From Pseudoflavitalea rhizosphaerae (GTDB lineage: Bacteria; Bacteroidota; Bacteroidia; Chitinophagales; Chitinophagaceae), in contig NZ_RCSU01000001.1 of the NCBI RefSeq assembly GCF_003991355.1, forward strand, positions 310,001 to 374,000: a stretch of 64,000 nucleotides of DNA, read 5' to 3'. Position 1 is the stretch's first letter; every line of letters begins with the position of its first letter. This document shows positions 46,353 to 55,070 of the stretch, piece by piece. The position numbers and the translations under genes were made by a program. The notes below the pieces were generated by a model. It was not told the DNA's origin and did no database searches. It saw nothing but the letters and a program-made list of their open reading frames with translations.

Positions 46353-47309
46353 ATGAAAAAGATCGGGATACTCTTCGGTAAGGAAAGATCATTCCCCATG
46401 GCTTTTATCGAAGAAGTGAATAAACGGCAGGTGGATGGGATCATGGCGGAACCAGTGATGATAGACAAAGTGGTGCAGGGCGCTGCCGATGAATACACCG
46501 TGATAGTGGACCGGATCTCACAGGATGTTCCTTTCTACCGGGCCTTTCTCAAGAATGCCGCCATCTGTGGCACAGCCGTTATCAACAATCCTTTCTGGTG
46601 GAGCGCCGATGAAAAGTTCTTCAACAATTGTCTTGCCGTGAAGATCGGAGTGCTCGTTCCCAAAACAGTGATCCTCCCTTCCCACGAGCTGCCGCCCGAT
46701 ACAAGCAATGAGAGCTTCAGCAACCTGGCTTACCCGATGGACTGGAACGGTATTTTCGATTACGTGGGTTTTCCTGCCTACATGAAACCCTTTGCCGGCG
46801 GTGGCTGGAAGAACGTATACAAGTTGCACGACATGGACGATTTCTTCCAGAAGCATAAAGAGACCGGGCAACTGGTGATGCTGTTGCAGGAAGAAATAAT
46901 TTTTGAAGAGTATTACCGTTGTTATTGCATCGGAGGAAAATATGTCCGCATCATGGGATATGAACCAAGAAATCCGCATCATTTAAGATATAGCCATAAC
47001 TTTACCCCTTCAGCAGAACGTTTACAACTGATGGAAGACATCGTGCTTCGCCTCAATCAATTCCTCGGGTATGATTTCAATACCGTTGAGCTGGCTGTGA
47101 GAGACGGTATTCCCTACGCGATCGACTTCTGCAATCCCGCACCGGACGCAGATCTTCCGAGTGTAGGAGAAGAGAATTTCAACTGGGTGGTGGAAACAGC
47201 CGCTACCTATGCCATCGAAAGAGCATTGGCGCATCAGCCACACAGGGACAATCTCACCTGGGGAGAATACCTGAAACGCAGTGTAACGAAACAGTTATTA
47301 TCACATTAG
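46353..47309 (+). CDS. ATP-grasp domain protein
   Basis: A 318-residue cytoplasmic protein. The N-terminal pre-grasp segment (1-~110) is followed by ATP-grasp features: the lysine strand FPAYMKPFAGGGWKNVYKL, the QEEIIFEEYYRCYCIGGKYV region and the metal-binding end NTVELAVRDGIPYAIDFCNP. Such enzymes join a carboxylate to an amine or thiol through an acyl-phosphate. The next gene, 4 bp downstream, is a GCS2-type carboxylate-amine ligase, so both probably act in one pathway. The closest functional relatives cannot be named from sequence alone. Confidence 0.82.
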   Translation: MKKIGILFGKERSFPMAFIEEVNKRQVDGIMAEPVMIDKVVQGAADEYTVIVDRISQDVPFYRAFLKNAAICGTAVINNPFWWSADEKFFNNCLAVKIGVLVPKTVILPSHELPPDTSNESFSNLAYPMDWNGIFDYVGFPAYMKPFAGGGWKNVYKLHDMDDFFQKHKETGQLVMLLQEEIIFEEYYRCYCIGGKYVRIMGYEPRNPHHLRYSHNFTPSAERLQLMEDIVLRLNQFLGYDFNTVELAVRDGIPYAIDFCNPAPDADLPSVGEENFNWVVETAATYAIERALAHQPHRDNLTWGEYLKRSVTKQLLSH

Positions 47310-47313
47310 CCGC

Positions 47314-48426
47314 ATGTCAAATATTTCATACAACCAGTTTACCCTTGGCGTAGAAGAAGAGTACATGGTCATCGATCCTGTTACGCGGGAACTGAAGAGC
47401 CATGAGCAGAAGATCGTAACAGAAGGTCAGAAGGTGATCAAAGACAAGGTGAAAGCCGAGATGCACCAGGCCGTAGTAGAAGTAGGTACCGATATCTGCG
47501 CCAACGTGGATGAAGCCTATAAAGATGTAGCCCAATTGCGAAAGACCATTGCCGGTATTGCCGGCGATCTCGGTTATCATATCGGCGCCGCCGGAACGCA
47601 TCCCTTCAGTCACTGGGAAAGCCAGCTCATCACTGACCATGTGCGTTATAGTGAGTTGGTGAACGAACTCCAGGAAGCTGCACGCAGCAATCTCATATTT
47701 GGACTGCATGTACATGTTGGCATGGAGAGCCGCGAAATGGCCAATCATATCGCCAATTCCACCCGCTATTTCCTGCCGCACATCTATGCTCTCAGCGTGA
47801 ATTCGCCGTTTTGGGAAGGCAGACAAACTGGTTACAAGAGTTTCCGCACCAGGGTATTTGATAAATTCCCCCGCACAGGGATCCCCGAAACCTTTGATAC
47901 CATCGAGGACTACGACAACTATGTGAAGCTGCTGGTCAAGACCAATTGTATCGATAACGCCAAAAAGATCTGGTGGGACCTCCGCGTGCATCCTTTCTTC
48001 AATACCGTTGAATTCCGCATCTGCGATGTTCCAATGACCGTTTCTGACACCATTGCCATCGCCGCTTTGTTCCAGGGGATCTGCGCCAAGATCTACAAAC
48101 TCAGAACACAGAACCTCAATTTCATTCAATACAGCCGCTCACTCATCAACGAAAACAAATGGCGCGCCAGCCGTTACGGACTGGATGGACGACTGATCGA
48201 TTTTGGAAAAGAAGAAGAAGTGAACACACGTGTGCTGATCAATGAACTGCTGGACTTCATCGATGATGTAGTAGACCCGCTGGGCAGCCGCCATGCCGTC
48301 AACTATGTAAGCAAGATCATGGAAAACGGTACAGGCGCAGACCGCCAGCTCGCTGTGTACGAACAATCGAAGAATCTCGTAAGCGTTGTGGACTATATCC
48401 ACTCACAGTTCCTGGCGGACACCTGA
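47314..48426 (+). CDS. GCS2-family carboxylate-amine ligase (YbdK-like)
   Basis: A 370-residue enzyme of the glutamate-cysteine ligase type 2 fold: FTLGVEEEYMVID at the start (the GVEEE acidic motif), AAGTHPFSHW, FGLHVHVGM, WWDLRVHPFFNTVEFRICD and NKWRASRYG. Family members form an ATP-dependent amide between a carboxylate, often glutamate, and an amine. The length is typical. Coupled to the ATP-grasp gene by a 4-bp gap. Whether it makes gamma-glutamyl compounds or a larger peptide is not visible. Confidence 0.88.
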   Translation: MSNISYNQFTLGVEEEYMVIDPVTRELKSHEQKIVTEGQKVIKDKVKAEMHQAVVEVGTDICANVDEAYKDVAQLRKTIAGIAGDLGYHIGAAGTHPFSHWESQLITDHVRYSELVNELQEAARSNLIFGLHVHVGMESREMANHIANSTRYFLPHIYALSVNSPFWEGRQTGYKSFRTRVFDKFPRTGIPETFDTIEDYDNYVKLLVKTNCIDNAKKIWWDLRVHPFFNTVEFRICDVPMTVSDTIAIAALFQGICAKIYKLRTQNLNFIQYSRSLINENKWRASRYGLDGRLIDFGKEEEVNTRVLINELLDFIDDVVDPLGSRHAVNYVSKIMENGTGADRQLAVYEQSKNLVSVVDYIHSQFLADT

Positions 48427-48447
48427 TGTTTTCCATCGGAATGCCGC

Positions 48448-48552
48448 CAGTCGCTCGCCTCTGGCGAGTGACCTGTATTTAGTCGCCTCCGGCGACGCGG
48501 CGCTCGCCGGAGGCGAGCAAATAGCCGTCACTCGCGGGGACGCGAGCGACTG
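48448..48552 (+). repeat. Palindromic element copy 10
   Basis: Forward copy with paired changes: the second inner hairpin is GCTCGCC/GGCGAGC and the right outer hairpin CTCGCG/CGCGAG, both sides altered so pairing is kept. The right arm overlaps the 3' end of the convergent S33 hydrolase gene and supplies its stop. Copy 10 has no extended palindromic flanks. Confidence 0.93.
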
Positions 48553-49577
48553 CTCCCTGAAGCATCAACATCCCTGATAAATTTGATCACCCCGTTCATG
48601 AATACCTGCTGATCATCCCACATGCTGAGATGGCTGCCATTCGGACAATGAAGGTATTGGCCGTTCTTCACCTGCATGCTCATCCAGCGCATATGCTCCG
48701 GGTCCATCGTATCATGTGTGGCCCCAACAGTGAGCGTGGGCACAGTGATCAGGGGAAGGTCTTTCTTCCTGTCCCAGTTTTCCAGCCTTCCTGAAATACC
48801 AAATTCAGATGGCCCCTGCATCAGCGTATATACGGCAGCGTTGACATGTTTAAGTGCGCGGTTCAAAGGATCAGGCCATTCCTTCAACCTGCAGATATGT
48901 GCCGTATAGAAATATTCCATCAGCAATCTTGAATAGGTGGGATTGCCATAATCATTCGCTTTTTCCAGTTGCTGAACCGTATCATAGACCAGTGGCGGCA
49001 ATTGCTTCGCCAGCACTTCATTGGAGTATTTATCGTAATCAGGACAACTGGCCATCATATTGCAGATGATCAGTCCTTTCAGGTGTTGCTGATATTTCAA
49101 GGCATACTCCATGGCCAGAAGTCCACCCCATGAATTGCCGAGCAGGAAGAAATTGGAACTGTCCAGTTTCAGCGCGCTCCGCACCTGCTCCACTTCATCC
49201 ACAAACCTTTCGATGGTCCAGAGACTGCTGTCCGTTGGTTGATCGGAATAATAAGAACCGAGCTGATCATATTCATAGAATTCGATATTCTCCCTGGGGA
49301 AGAAACTTTCAAACGCTTCCATGTATTCATGCGTCATGGCCGGCCCGCCGTGCAGCAGTAAAACCTTGATGGCCGGGTTATTTCCGAAACGTTTGGTCCA
49401 GACTTTGAAATTGCCCACGGGCGTTTGCACCGGGACCATGCGGATACCCGCCGTAAGAACACCTGTGTCACCAGTATTGAAATAATTGCAGGGCGCCGTG
49501 GAAGTATGATCGTTCTTGCAGGCAGTAAGGCCAATACAGGCCATGCCCATCAGCAGAACAGCAAGCAACTTTCTCAT
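48528..49577 (-). CDS. Lipoprotein alpha/beta-hydrolase, proline-iminopeptidase-like (S33)
   Basis: A 349-residue protein with a lipoprotein signal (GMACIGLTAC, C20), the oxyanion HGGPA motif and nucleophile S149 in LLGNSWGGLLAMEYAL, followed by a C-terminal His in CPNGSHLSMWDD. These fit the S33 family. The start is ATG 49577; an in-frame extension upstream lacks a signal and is rejected. The last nine codons (GSSRSRPRE) and the TGA derive mostly from palindromic element copy 10, so the original C-terminus was probably replaced. Divergent from the amidohydrolase gene. Confidence 0.87.
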   Translation of the reverse strand: MRKLLAVLLMGMACIGLTACKNDHTSTAPCNYFNTGDTGVLTAGIRMVPVQTPVGNFKVWTKRFGNNPAIKVLLLHGGPAMTHEYMEAFESFFPRENIEFYEYDQLGSYYSDQPTDSSLWTIERFVDEVEQVRSALKLDSSNFFLLGNSWGGLLAMEYALKYQQHLKGLIICNMMASCPDYDKYSNEVLAKQLPPLVYDTVQQLEKANDYGNPTYSRLLMEYFYTAHICRLKEWPDPLNRALKHVNAAVYTLMQGPSEFGISGRLENWDRKKDLPLITVPTLTVGATHDTMDPEHMRWMSMQVKNGQYLHCPNGSHLSMWDDQQVFMNGVIKFIRDVDASGSSRSRPRE

Positions 49578-49679
49578 AAAGGTTGTTTTACTCAATTTAC
49601 ACAATCGGCGGCGCTCCGCATTCGGTCTATTCAAAAAATCCTTACTTTCCGGTACGCTTTTCATTTCAAACGGACAAAC

Positions 49680-51308
49680 ATGAGAATCATTTACGCATTG
49701 CCCCTATTCCTGCTGACCGCCTGTAATGCTGCCAAAGAAAAGATCGACCTGCTGGTGCATCATGCCACCATTTACACGGTAGACAGCAGCTTCAGCACCG
49801 CCGAAGCCATGGCTATCAAAGATGGTAAGATACTGGAAACAGGCAGCAATGAAGCCCTGCTGAAAAAATATGAGGCGAAAGAAACCCTGGATGCAAAAGG
49901 ACAATTCATCTACCCCGGCTTCATCGACGCCCATGCGCATTTCTACAGCTACGGTCTTGGTCTCCAGGCCGCCGATCTAACGGGAACGGATAGCTGGCAA
50001 TCCATCATCGATACACTTCGCTCCTTCTCTACATCCCATCCCGATGGCTGGCTGATCGGCCGCGGCTGGGACCAGAACGACTGGAACGAAAAAGAATTCC
50101 CAAACAATGAAGCGCTCAACATTTTATTCCCTGACCGCCCTGTATTATTGTCGAGGATCGATGGTCATGCTGCCATCGCCAACAATAAAGCCTTAGAGAT
50201 GGCCAATCTCAAACCAGGCATTACCATCACCGGCGGGACCGCTGAAGTCCGCAATGGCAGGCTCACCGGCATACTGGTAGACAATGCCATCGATCTCGTG
50301 AGCCGTATCATTCCCGATCCTCACCCTCAGCAAATAAAGCAGGGTCTGCTGGATGCACAGCAACGCTGCTTCGCCATGGGCCTTACCACCATCGACGACT
50401 GCGGCCTGCCCTACCAGGTTGCAGAACTGATAGACCGCCTCCACAAAAGCGGCGAACTCAAAATGCGCCTCTACGTTATGCTCAGCGATGGCAAAGCCAA
50501 TTTCGATTATCTTTTCGCCAAAGGACGTATCAAAACAGACCGCCTTCATATCAACGGATTCAAAGTATACGCTGACGGCGCCCTCGGCTCCCGCGGCGCT
50601 TGCCTGCTCAAGCCCTACTCAGACAAACCCAACTGGAGCGGCTTCCTCCTCAGCGCCCCCGAACATTTCGACTCCGTTGCCAATATCCTCTACAACAAAA
50701 ATTTCCAAATGTGCACCCACGCCATCGGCGACTCCGGCAACCGGACTATCCTCAACACCTATGCGAAATACCTTAAAGGCCCCAATGACCGCCGCTGGCG
50801 CATCGAACATGCCCAGGTAGTGAACAAAGCCGATTTTGGCCTCTTCGGAAAATACAGTATCATCCCCTCCGTTCAACCCACACACGCCACCAGCGATATG
50901 TACTGGGCTGAACAACGCCTCGGTCCCGATCGCGTCCGTGGCGCCTACGCCTTCAACGATCTCCTGAAACAAAACGGCTGGATCCCGCTCGGCACCGACT
51001 TCCCCGTTGAAGACATCTCCCCTTTCAAAACCTTTTTCGCCGCCGTCATCCGCAAAGACGCCAAAGGCTGGCCAGCCAACGGCTACCAGACAGAGAACGC
51101 ACTGAGCAGGGACGCTGCACTCCGCGGCATGACCATCTGGGCTGCCAAATCAAATTTTGAAGAACGCGAAAAAGGAAGCCTGGAGAAGGGGAAGGTTGCA
51201 GATTTTGTGCTGCTGAATGCTGATATTATGAAAGCAGCAGAAAGTGAGTTGTTGGGAGTGAATGTGCAGCAGACTTATGTGAATGGAGAGAAAGTGTACC
51301 AGAAATAA
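49680..51308 (+). CDS. Lipoprotein amidohydrolase (YtcJ-like)
   Basis: A 542-residue amidohydrolase-superfamily protein with a lipoprotein signal (PLFLLTAC), the metal-binding GFIDAHAHFYSYG, a WLIGRGWDQNDWNEKEFP motif typical of YtcJ-like proteins, CTHAIGDSGNR, RWRIEHAQVV and GTDFPVEDISPF. It should hydrolyse an amide or related bond in the periplasm; the substrate is unknown. ATG 49680 is chosen for the signal; the frame remains open far upstream over the divergent gene, which is coincidental. Confidence 0.89.
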   Translation: MRIIYALPLFLLTACNAAKEKIDLLVHHATIYTVDSSFSTAEAMAIKDGKILETGSNEALLKKYEAKETLDAKGQFIYPGFIDAHAHFYSYGLGLQAADLTGTDSWQSIIDTLRSFSTSHPDGWLIGRGWDQNDWNEKEFPNNEALNILFPDRPVLLSRIDGHAAIANNKALEMANLKPGITITGGTAEVRNGRLTGILVDNAIDLVSRIIPDPHPQQIKQGLLDAQQRCFAMGLTTIDDCGLPYQVAELIDRLHKSGELKMRLYVMLSDGKANFDYLFAKGRIKTDRLHINGFKVYADGALGSRGACLLKPYSDKPNWSGFLLSAPEHFDSVANILYNKNFQMCTHAIGDSGNRTILNTYAKYLKGPNDRRWRIEHAQVVNKADFGLFGKYSIIPSVQPTHATSDMYWAEQRLGPDRVRGAYAFNDLLKQNGWIPLGTDFPVEDISPFKTFFAAVIRKDAKGWPANGYQTENALSRDAALRGMTIWAAKSNFEEREKGSLEKGKVADFVLLNADIMKAAESELLGVNVQQTYVNGEKVYQK

Positions 51309-51332
51309 TTTTTGTGGTTTTGGGGCGGATTC

Positions 51333-51468
51333 GGGGTATGAAAAATACGGCTGGCGAAATGAACCGGCGCGAAAGGATATTTATTGAGCTGTAGTGGGGG
51401 AAGATGGGGCTGTGGAATATTGGCCGGACTTCTTCGCTTACATTTCGAGGCCGTTTTTTCATACACCC
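51333..51468 (+). repeat. Second palindrome-flanked module, plus-strand copy
   Basis: Ends GGGGTATG and CATACACCC; arms of about 27 bp (51333-51360, 51442-51468) are imperfect inverted repeats. The core (51373-51445) is closely similar to the core of the module at 51778-51915 in the other orientation. One reading of the core gives DIY-stop-AVVGEDGAV and DFFAYI, so if it was coding this copy is broken by a stop. Confidence 0.65.
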
Positions 51469-51614
51469 TCACCGCCAGTGTCGTTGCGGGTGCAACGCCA
51501 TTTATCTCACGGGGTAAGCTCCGCACATATCTGCAACGGGGGAAAGGGATGGGGTAACGGACGCATCATTCATTACTGATTTCGGACATGGGATCTCTGA
51601 TAATCCTCACGTAC

Positions 51615-51881
51615 TCATTTCAAAACATCTTCTTCTTTGAGAAAGCAAATTTCAACATAATCATCGCCGGTCTGTTTATTGCTATCATCAACGCATATAC
51701 TGAGCACAACATTGAATAGTAAAGACTGTTGCAAACAATCATTTTTAAACTGCTGCACATTCCGGGACATGCGCAATGGGGTATGGTCTTTTGAGGCCTT
51801 CAAAATATAAGCGAAGAAGTCCTTTAGATTTACCACAGCCCCATCTTCCCCCACCACAGCCCAATAAATATCCTCCCGCGA
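51615..51881 (-). pseudogene. Possible gene remnant, DIYWAVVGEDGAV-type
   Basis: A minus-strand frame gives EDIYWAVVGEDGAVVNLKDF, then FAYILKASKDHTPLRMSRNV, ending CFLKEEDVLK at 51615. It has no ATG or clear ribosome site at its start; an in-frame stop lies about 20 bp upstream. A homologous broken fragment lies inverted at about 51373-51590. Either a decayed protein family or an incidental reading of a structured element; function unknown. Confidence 0.4.
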
Positions 51882-51915
51882 CGGTATATTTTACAGCCTC
51901 AAAAGACCATACCCC
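51778..51915 (-). repeat. Second palindrome-flanked module, minus-strand copy
   Basis: Bounded by a perfect 20-bp inverted repeat (GGGGTATGGTCTTTTGAGGC at 51778-51797, its complement at 51896-51915), extended imperfectly by AAAATATA/TATATTTT inside. The ~75-bp core matches the other module. The arms differ in sequence from those of the plus-strand copy except at the GGGGTATG ends, yet remain self-complementary. Confidence 0.7.
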
Positions 51916-51929
51916 GCTGCACCCGGGCT

Positions 51930-53216
51930 TTACCTGAGTACTTTGCGTGAAACGGCATTTCGGCTGTCCGTTTGCGTTGTAATATCAAGACCCAGGAGAT
52001 TTGCTACCAGCGCATATACATGAACGTTTTGGAAGCTGCCGATGGTCTTTCCGGATCTTATCTGAGGGCCCCAGGCGTAGAAACTGGCATGCATTTCCTT
52101 GTACCGGTAAGGATCATAGCCATGACGGCCGGGAATCGGCCGGCGGTTGCCCCAGGAGAATGTCCTGGGATAGCGCGGCAATATCAGGATATCGCCGATC
52201 CGGCCATAGCGGTCGTTTTGAGAATTGTATTGCCAGCGGCGTGGTGTGGAGGAGCTGAGATAGACATCGAAGCCGTTTGAAGCTGCTTTGAGTTGCTTGT
52301 ATTGGGATTGAATTTCCTGAGGGTCCTTGTTTTTGGAGTAGAGATGGATGATCATGTTGCTGATCGTGACCCAGAACCTGGATGTATCTGCATCAGGTGG
52401 CCGCAGGGTGTTTACGGTATCAACTGTGCTCATGCCATGATCAGAAACGAAGATCACATTCACGGGGAGCTTTGAAGAATCGATGATGGCCTGCATCTGA
52501 CCAACCGCTTGATCGATGAGCTGAACGGCGGCAGCAGTCTCTGGTGCATCCGGACCATGTTCATGCGCTTCGTGGTCTACTTCAGGAAAATAGAAAGTGA
52601 TGAGGTGCGGCCGTTTTTCTTCGGGCAGCGAGAGCCAGTCTTTTACAGCAGTCAATCGATCAGGCATTGCAATGTCCGTTCCGTAATGATACCAGTAGCT
52701 GGGACGGATACCCTGCACCGGCGCTTCGGAACCTACCCAGTAGAAACTTGCTGACAACAATTGTTGTTTTTCGGCCAGCACCCAGAGCGGCTCACCGCCA
52801 TACCAGGTACTGTCGGTTACCTCTTTGATATTACCCATGGAATATCGACGCTTCAGTGAAGGATCGAAAAAGGTATTATCAACCAGTCCATGATGCGCAG
52901 GATACAAGCCTGTTACCAAAGTATAATGATTGGGAAAAGTAAGCGATGGAAAAGCAGGGACCATGGATTTGGCGCGAACGCCGCCCTTGCTCAGCCTTTG
53001 CAGGTTCATGGCATTGAACTTTTGCATGTAGTCGTAACGGAAACCATCAGCCGAGATGAGGACCACATAGGGTTTCTTGTATTGCGCAGGACTGTTCTGG
53101 CGGCCAGGCTCTACTTGTTGCGTTGTGTTTTGTTTGGATCTTTGCTGCGCATGGAGCTGGCTGCCATGGAGCAGCAGCAATAAAGACAAGTATAGTATTG
53201 TAGAAGGCTTTCCCAT
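51930..53216 (-). CDS. Secreted NPP-type phosphodiesterase/nucleotide pyrophosphatase
   Basis: A 428-residue alkaline-phosphatase-superfamily enzyme with a signal peptide (LHAQ). Metal and nucleophile residues fit NPP enzymes: D57 in ISADGFRYDY, T93 in FPSLTFPNHYTLVTGLYPAH, then FPEVDHEAHEHGP and FVSDHGMSTVD, with a C-terminal GRHGYD histidine. Such enzymes cleave phosphodiester or pyrophosphate bonds outside the cytoplasm. It is divergent from the SGNH hydrolase; no operon partner. Confidence 0.92.
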   Translation of the reverse strand: MGKPSTILYLSLLLLLHGSQLHAQQRSKQNTTQQVEPGRQNSPAQYKKPYVVLISADGFRYDYMQKFNAMNLQRLSKGGVRAKSMVPAFPSLTFPNHYTLVTGLYPAHHGLVDNTFFDPSLKRRYSMGNIKEVTDSTWYGGEPLWVLAEKQQLLSASFYWVGSEAPVQGIRPSYWYHYGTDIAMPDRLTAVKDWLSLPEEKRPHLITFYFPEVDHEAHEHGPDAPETAAAVQLIDQAVGQMQAIIDSSKLPVNVIFVSDHGMSTVDTVNTLRPPDADTSRFWVTISNMIIHLYSKNKDPQEIQSQYKQLKAASNGFDVYLSSSTPRRWQYNSQNDRYGRIGDILILPRYPRTFSWGNRRPIPGRHGYDPYRYKEMHASFYAWGPQIRSGKTIGSFQNVHVYALVANLLGLDITTQTDSRNAVSRKVLR

Positions 53217-53329
53217 GTTTCGGCATTTCGATTGTCAAATATTCAAAATATTTGCATGCTTTTGGAAGATAGCGGTTGCGAAAACGGAAAATTAATATCC
53301 GGCCTGTAGCCGGGACTGCTGAAACAGAG

Positions 53330-53361
53330 TTTCTGTAAAACTGGAAAAACCATTAGATTTG
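53330..53361 (+). promoter_or_regulatory. Candidate promoter of the SGNH hydrolase gene
   Basis: TTTCTG (53330-53335) and TAGATTTG (53354-53361) are separated by 18 bp, close to the Bacteroidota -33/-7 arrangement, 22 bp before the start codon at 53384. Confidence 0.45.
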
Positions 53362-53383
53362 ATCAATACATATTAACCCGCGT

Positions 53384-54052
53384 ATGAAAAAACTGCTTTC
53401 TTCACTTAGCTTACTGATTATTTTGGCATCCTTTACCACTTTCCAGAAACCAGAGCGGATCATCTTCTTTGGCGATAGTATCACACAGGCTGGCGTGAAT
53501 CCCAAAGGTTATATCACCATGATGAAGGATATGGTGAAAGCGAAGGGCCTGGAGAATAAATACGATCTCATAGGCGCCGGTATCGGCGGTAATAAAGTGT
53601 ACGATCTCTACCTCCGTCTTGAAGACGATGTACTGGCCAAAGATCCCTCCACAGTTGTGATCTGGGTAGGCGTGAACGATGTATGGCACAAACGAAGCCA
53701 TGGTACCGGAACGGACGCCGATAAATTCGAGCGCTTCTACAATGCTATTATTAAAAAATTGAAAGCGAAAAATATAAAGGTGCTGCTCTGCACGCCGGCA
53801 GCCATCGGCGAGAAAACAGATTACAGCAATGAACTGGATGGCGATCTTAATAAATATGCAGCCATCATCCGCCAGATCGCAGCAAACAACAATTGCGAAC
53901 TCATCGATCTGAGAAAAGCATTCCTGGATTATAATCTCGTTAATAATAAAAACAACCAGGAGAAAGGCATTCTCACCACTGATCGCGTTCACCTCAACGA
54001 CGCCGGTAACAAACTGGTGGCGGAAGAAATGTATAAGCACTTAATTAAATAA
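53384..54052 (+). CDS. Secreted SGNH/GDSL hydrolase
   Basis: A 222-residue protein with an N-terminal hydrophobic signal. The SGNH blocks are present: S32 in FFGDSITQ, the glycine block AGIGGNKVYD, WVGVNDVWH (Asn block) and DRVHLNDAGNK (Asp-His). It is probably a periplasmic esterase or carbohydrate deacetylase. A hairpin terminator follows. No operon relation to neighbours is evident. Confidence 0.92.
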   Translation: MKKLLSSLSLLIILASFTTFQKPERIIFFGDSITQAGVNPKGYITMMKDMVKAKGLENKYDLIGAGIGGNKVYDLYLRLEDDVLAKDPSTVVIWVGVNDVWHKRSHGTGTDADKFERFYNAIIKKLKAKNIKVLLCTPAAIGEKTDYSNELDGDLNKYAAIIRQIAANNNCELIDLRKAFLDYNLVNNKNNQEKGILTTDRVHLNDAGNKLVAEEMYKHLIK

Positions 54053-54070
54053 TTCCCAATTACTTAACAG

Positions 54071-54115
54071 GCAGGCCGGGGGCGTTCCAACAACAATCCC
54101 GGACCTGCTTTGTTA
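54071..54115 (+). terminator. Probable terminator after the SGNH hydrolase
   Basis: GCAGGCCGGG (54071-54080) pairs with CCCGGACCTGC (54098-54108) around a 17-nt loop, followed by TTTGTTATT. The long loop and interrupted T run lower confidence. Confidence 0.5.
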
Positions 54116-54200
54116 TTGATACGTACCTGCATCGCCCGCAATGGCTGTTCCGGTTATTCCCGGTACCCGTAGCGGGTTCATATGACCACCAAAAAAATGT

Positions 54201-55058
54201 ATGTTTGCAGCCATGTACAGGAGCGATCACAAACAAATCCGCATAGCCATCCTCGACCTTTATGAAGGTCAGGCTAACGAGGGTATGCGTTGTATCCGCG
54301 AGATCCTGCAGCAGTACGGCAACGCACACCAGCTGGAAATGGTATGGGACGAATTTGAAGTGCGCAAGCTGCAGCAACTCCCCGGTCTCAGTTACGACCT
54401 CTATATTTCCAGCGGCGGCCCCGGCTCACCTGTTGACAGCGAAGGCAGCGAATGGGAAAACAAATATTTCAACTGGATCAATACTGTGCAGGAGTACAAT
54501 CAGCATCCCGGTCATCCGGTGAAAAAGCATGTACTCTTCATCTGCCACTCATTCCAGCTGGCCTGCCGCTATTTCAAAGTGGCAGAAGTGAAAAGAAGAA
54601 AAAGTACCGCCTTCGGCGTATTCCCCGTCCACATGCTGGATAAAGGTCATACAGAGCCGCTCTTCGCGGATCTGCAGGATCCTTTTTATGCAGTGGACAG
54701 TCGTGATTTCCAGGTGGTCCAGCCCGATCACCAGCGCATCCGCCAGCTCGGCGGCGCCATCCTGGCCATCGAAAAAGAAAGGCCGCATGTTCCCCTGGAA
54801 CGCGCCATCATGGCCCTCCGCTTCAATGAATACATGGTAGGCACCCAGTTCCATCCGGAAGCCGATGCCGCCGGTATGACGATGTATCTTTTGCGTGAAG
54901 ACAAGAAACGCACCGTGATCAGCAATCATGGCGAAGCCAAATGGAGCTCCATGATAGAACAACTCAATGATCCCGACAAGATCAGGTATACTTATGCGCA
55001 TGTGCTCCCCAATTTTTTGAGACTGGCTACTGAAGAATTGATTGGCATTCCCGCTTAA
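54201..55058 (+). CDS. Class-I glutamine amidotransferase-like protein
   Basis: A 285-residue protein with the GATase-1 fold: ISSGGPGSP oxyanion loop, nucleophile C115 in FICHSFQLACRYF and the H218/E220 pair in GTQFHPEAD. The standalone domain would supply ammonia to a ligase or hydrolyse a gamma-glutamyl bond. The next gene downstream, across element copy 11, is an ATP-grasp-like protein. The start is uncertain: ATG 54201 or the ATG four codons on (54213). Confidence 0.86.
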   Translation: MFAAMYRSDHKQIRIAILDLYEGQANEGMRCIREILQQYGNAHQLEMVWDEFEVRKLQQLPGLSYDLYISSGGPGSPVDSEGSEWENKYFNWINTVQEYNQHPGHPVKKHVLFICHSFQLACRYFKVAEVKRRKSTAFGVFPVHMLDKGHTEPLFADLQDPFYAVDSRDFQVVQPDHQRIRQLGGAILAIEKERPHVPLERAIMALRFNEYMVGTQFHPEADAAGMTMYLLREDKKRTVISNHGEAKWSSMIEQLNDPDKIRYTYAHVLPNFLRLATEELIGIPA

Positions 55059-55070
55059 TCCGGGTGCCGC

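Larger units (their letters stand above)
51309..51929. other. 621-bp gap with two inverted palindrome-flanked modules and gene remnants
   Basis: No intact gene is convincing here. The gap holds two related modules in opposite orientation (51333-51468 and 51778-51915), listed separately. A minus-strand reading frame (51615-51857) runs out of the second module. The segment between modules contains CGTTGC/GCAACG-like short inverted repeats but nothing else recognised. It separates convergent amidohydrolase and phosphodiesterase genes, one of three convergent junctions lacking the common palindromic element. Confidence 0.7.

Noticed and set aside
51226-51590. Short proteins at the end of the amidohydrolase gene and in the following gap
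   Set aside because: Frames overlap the palindrome-flanked module and the gene end, with biased proline/histidine composition and no start signals.
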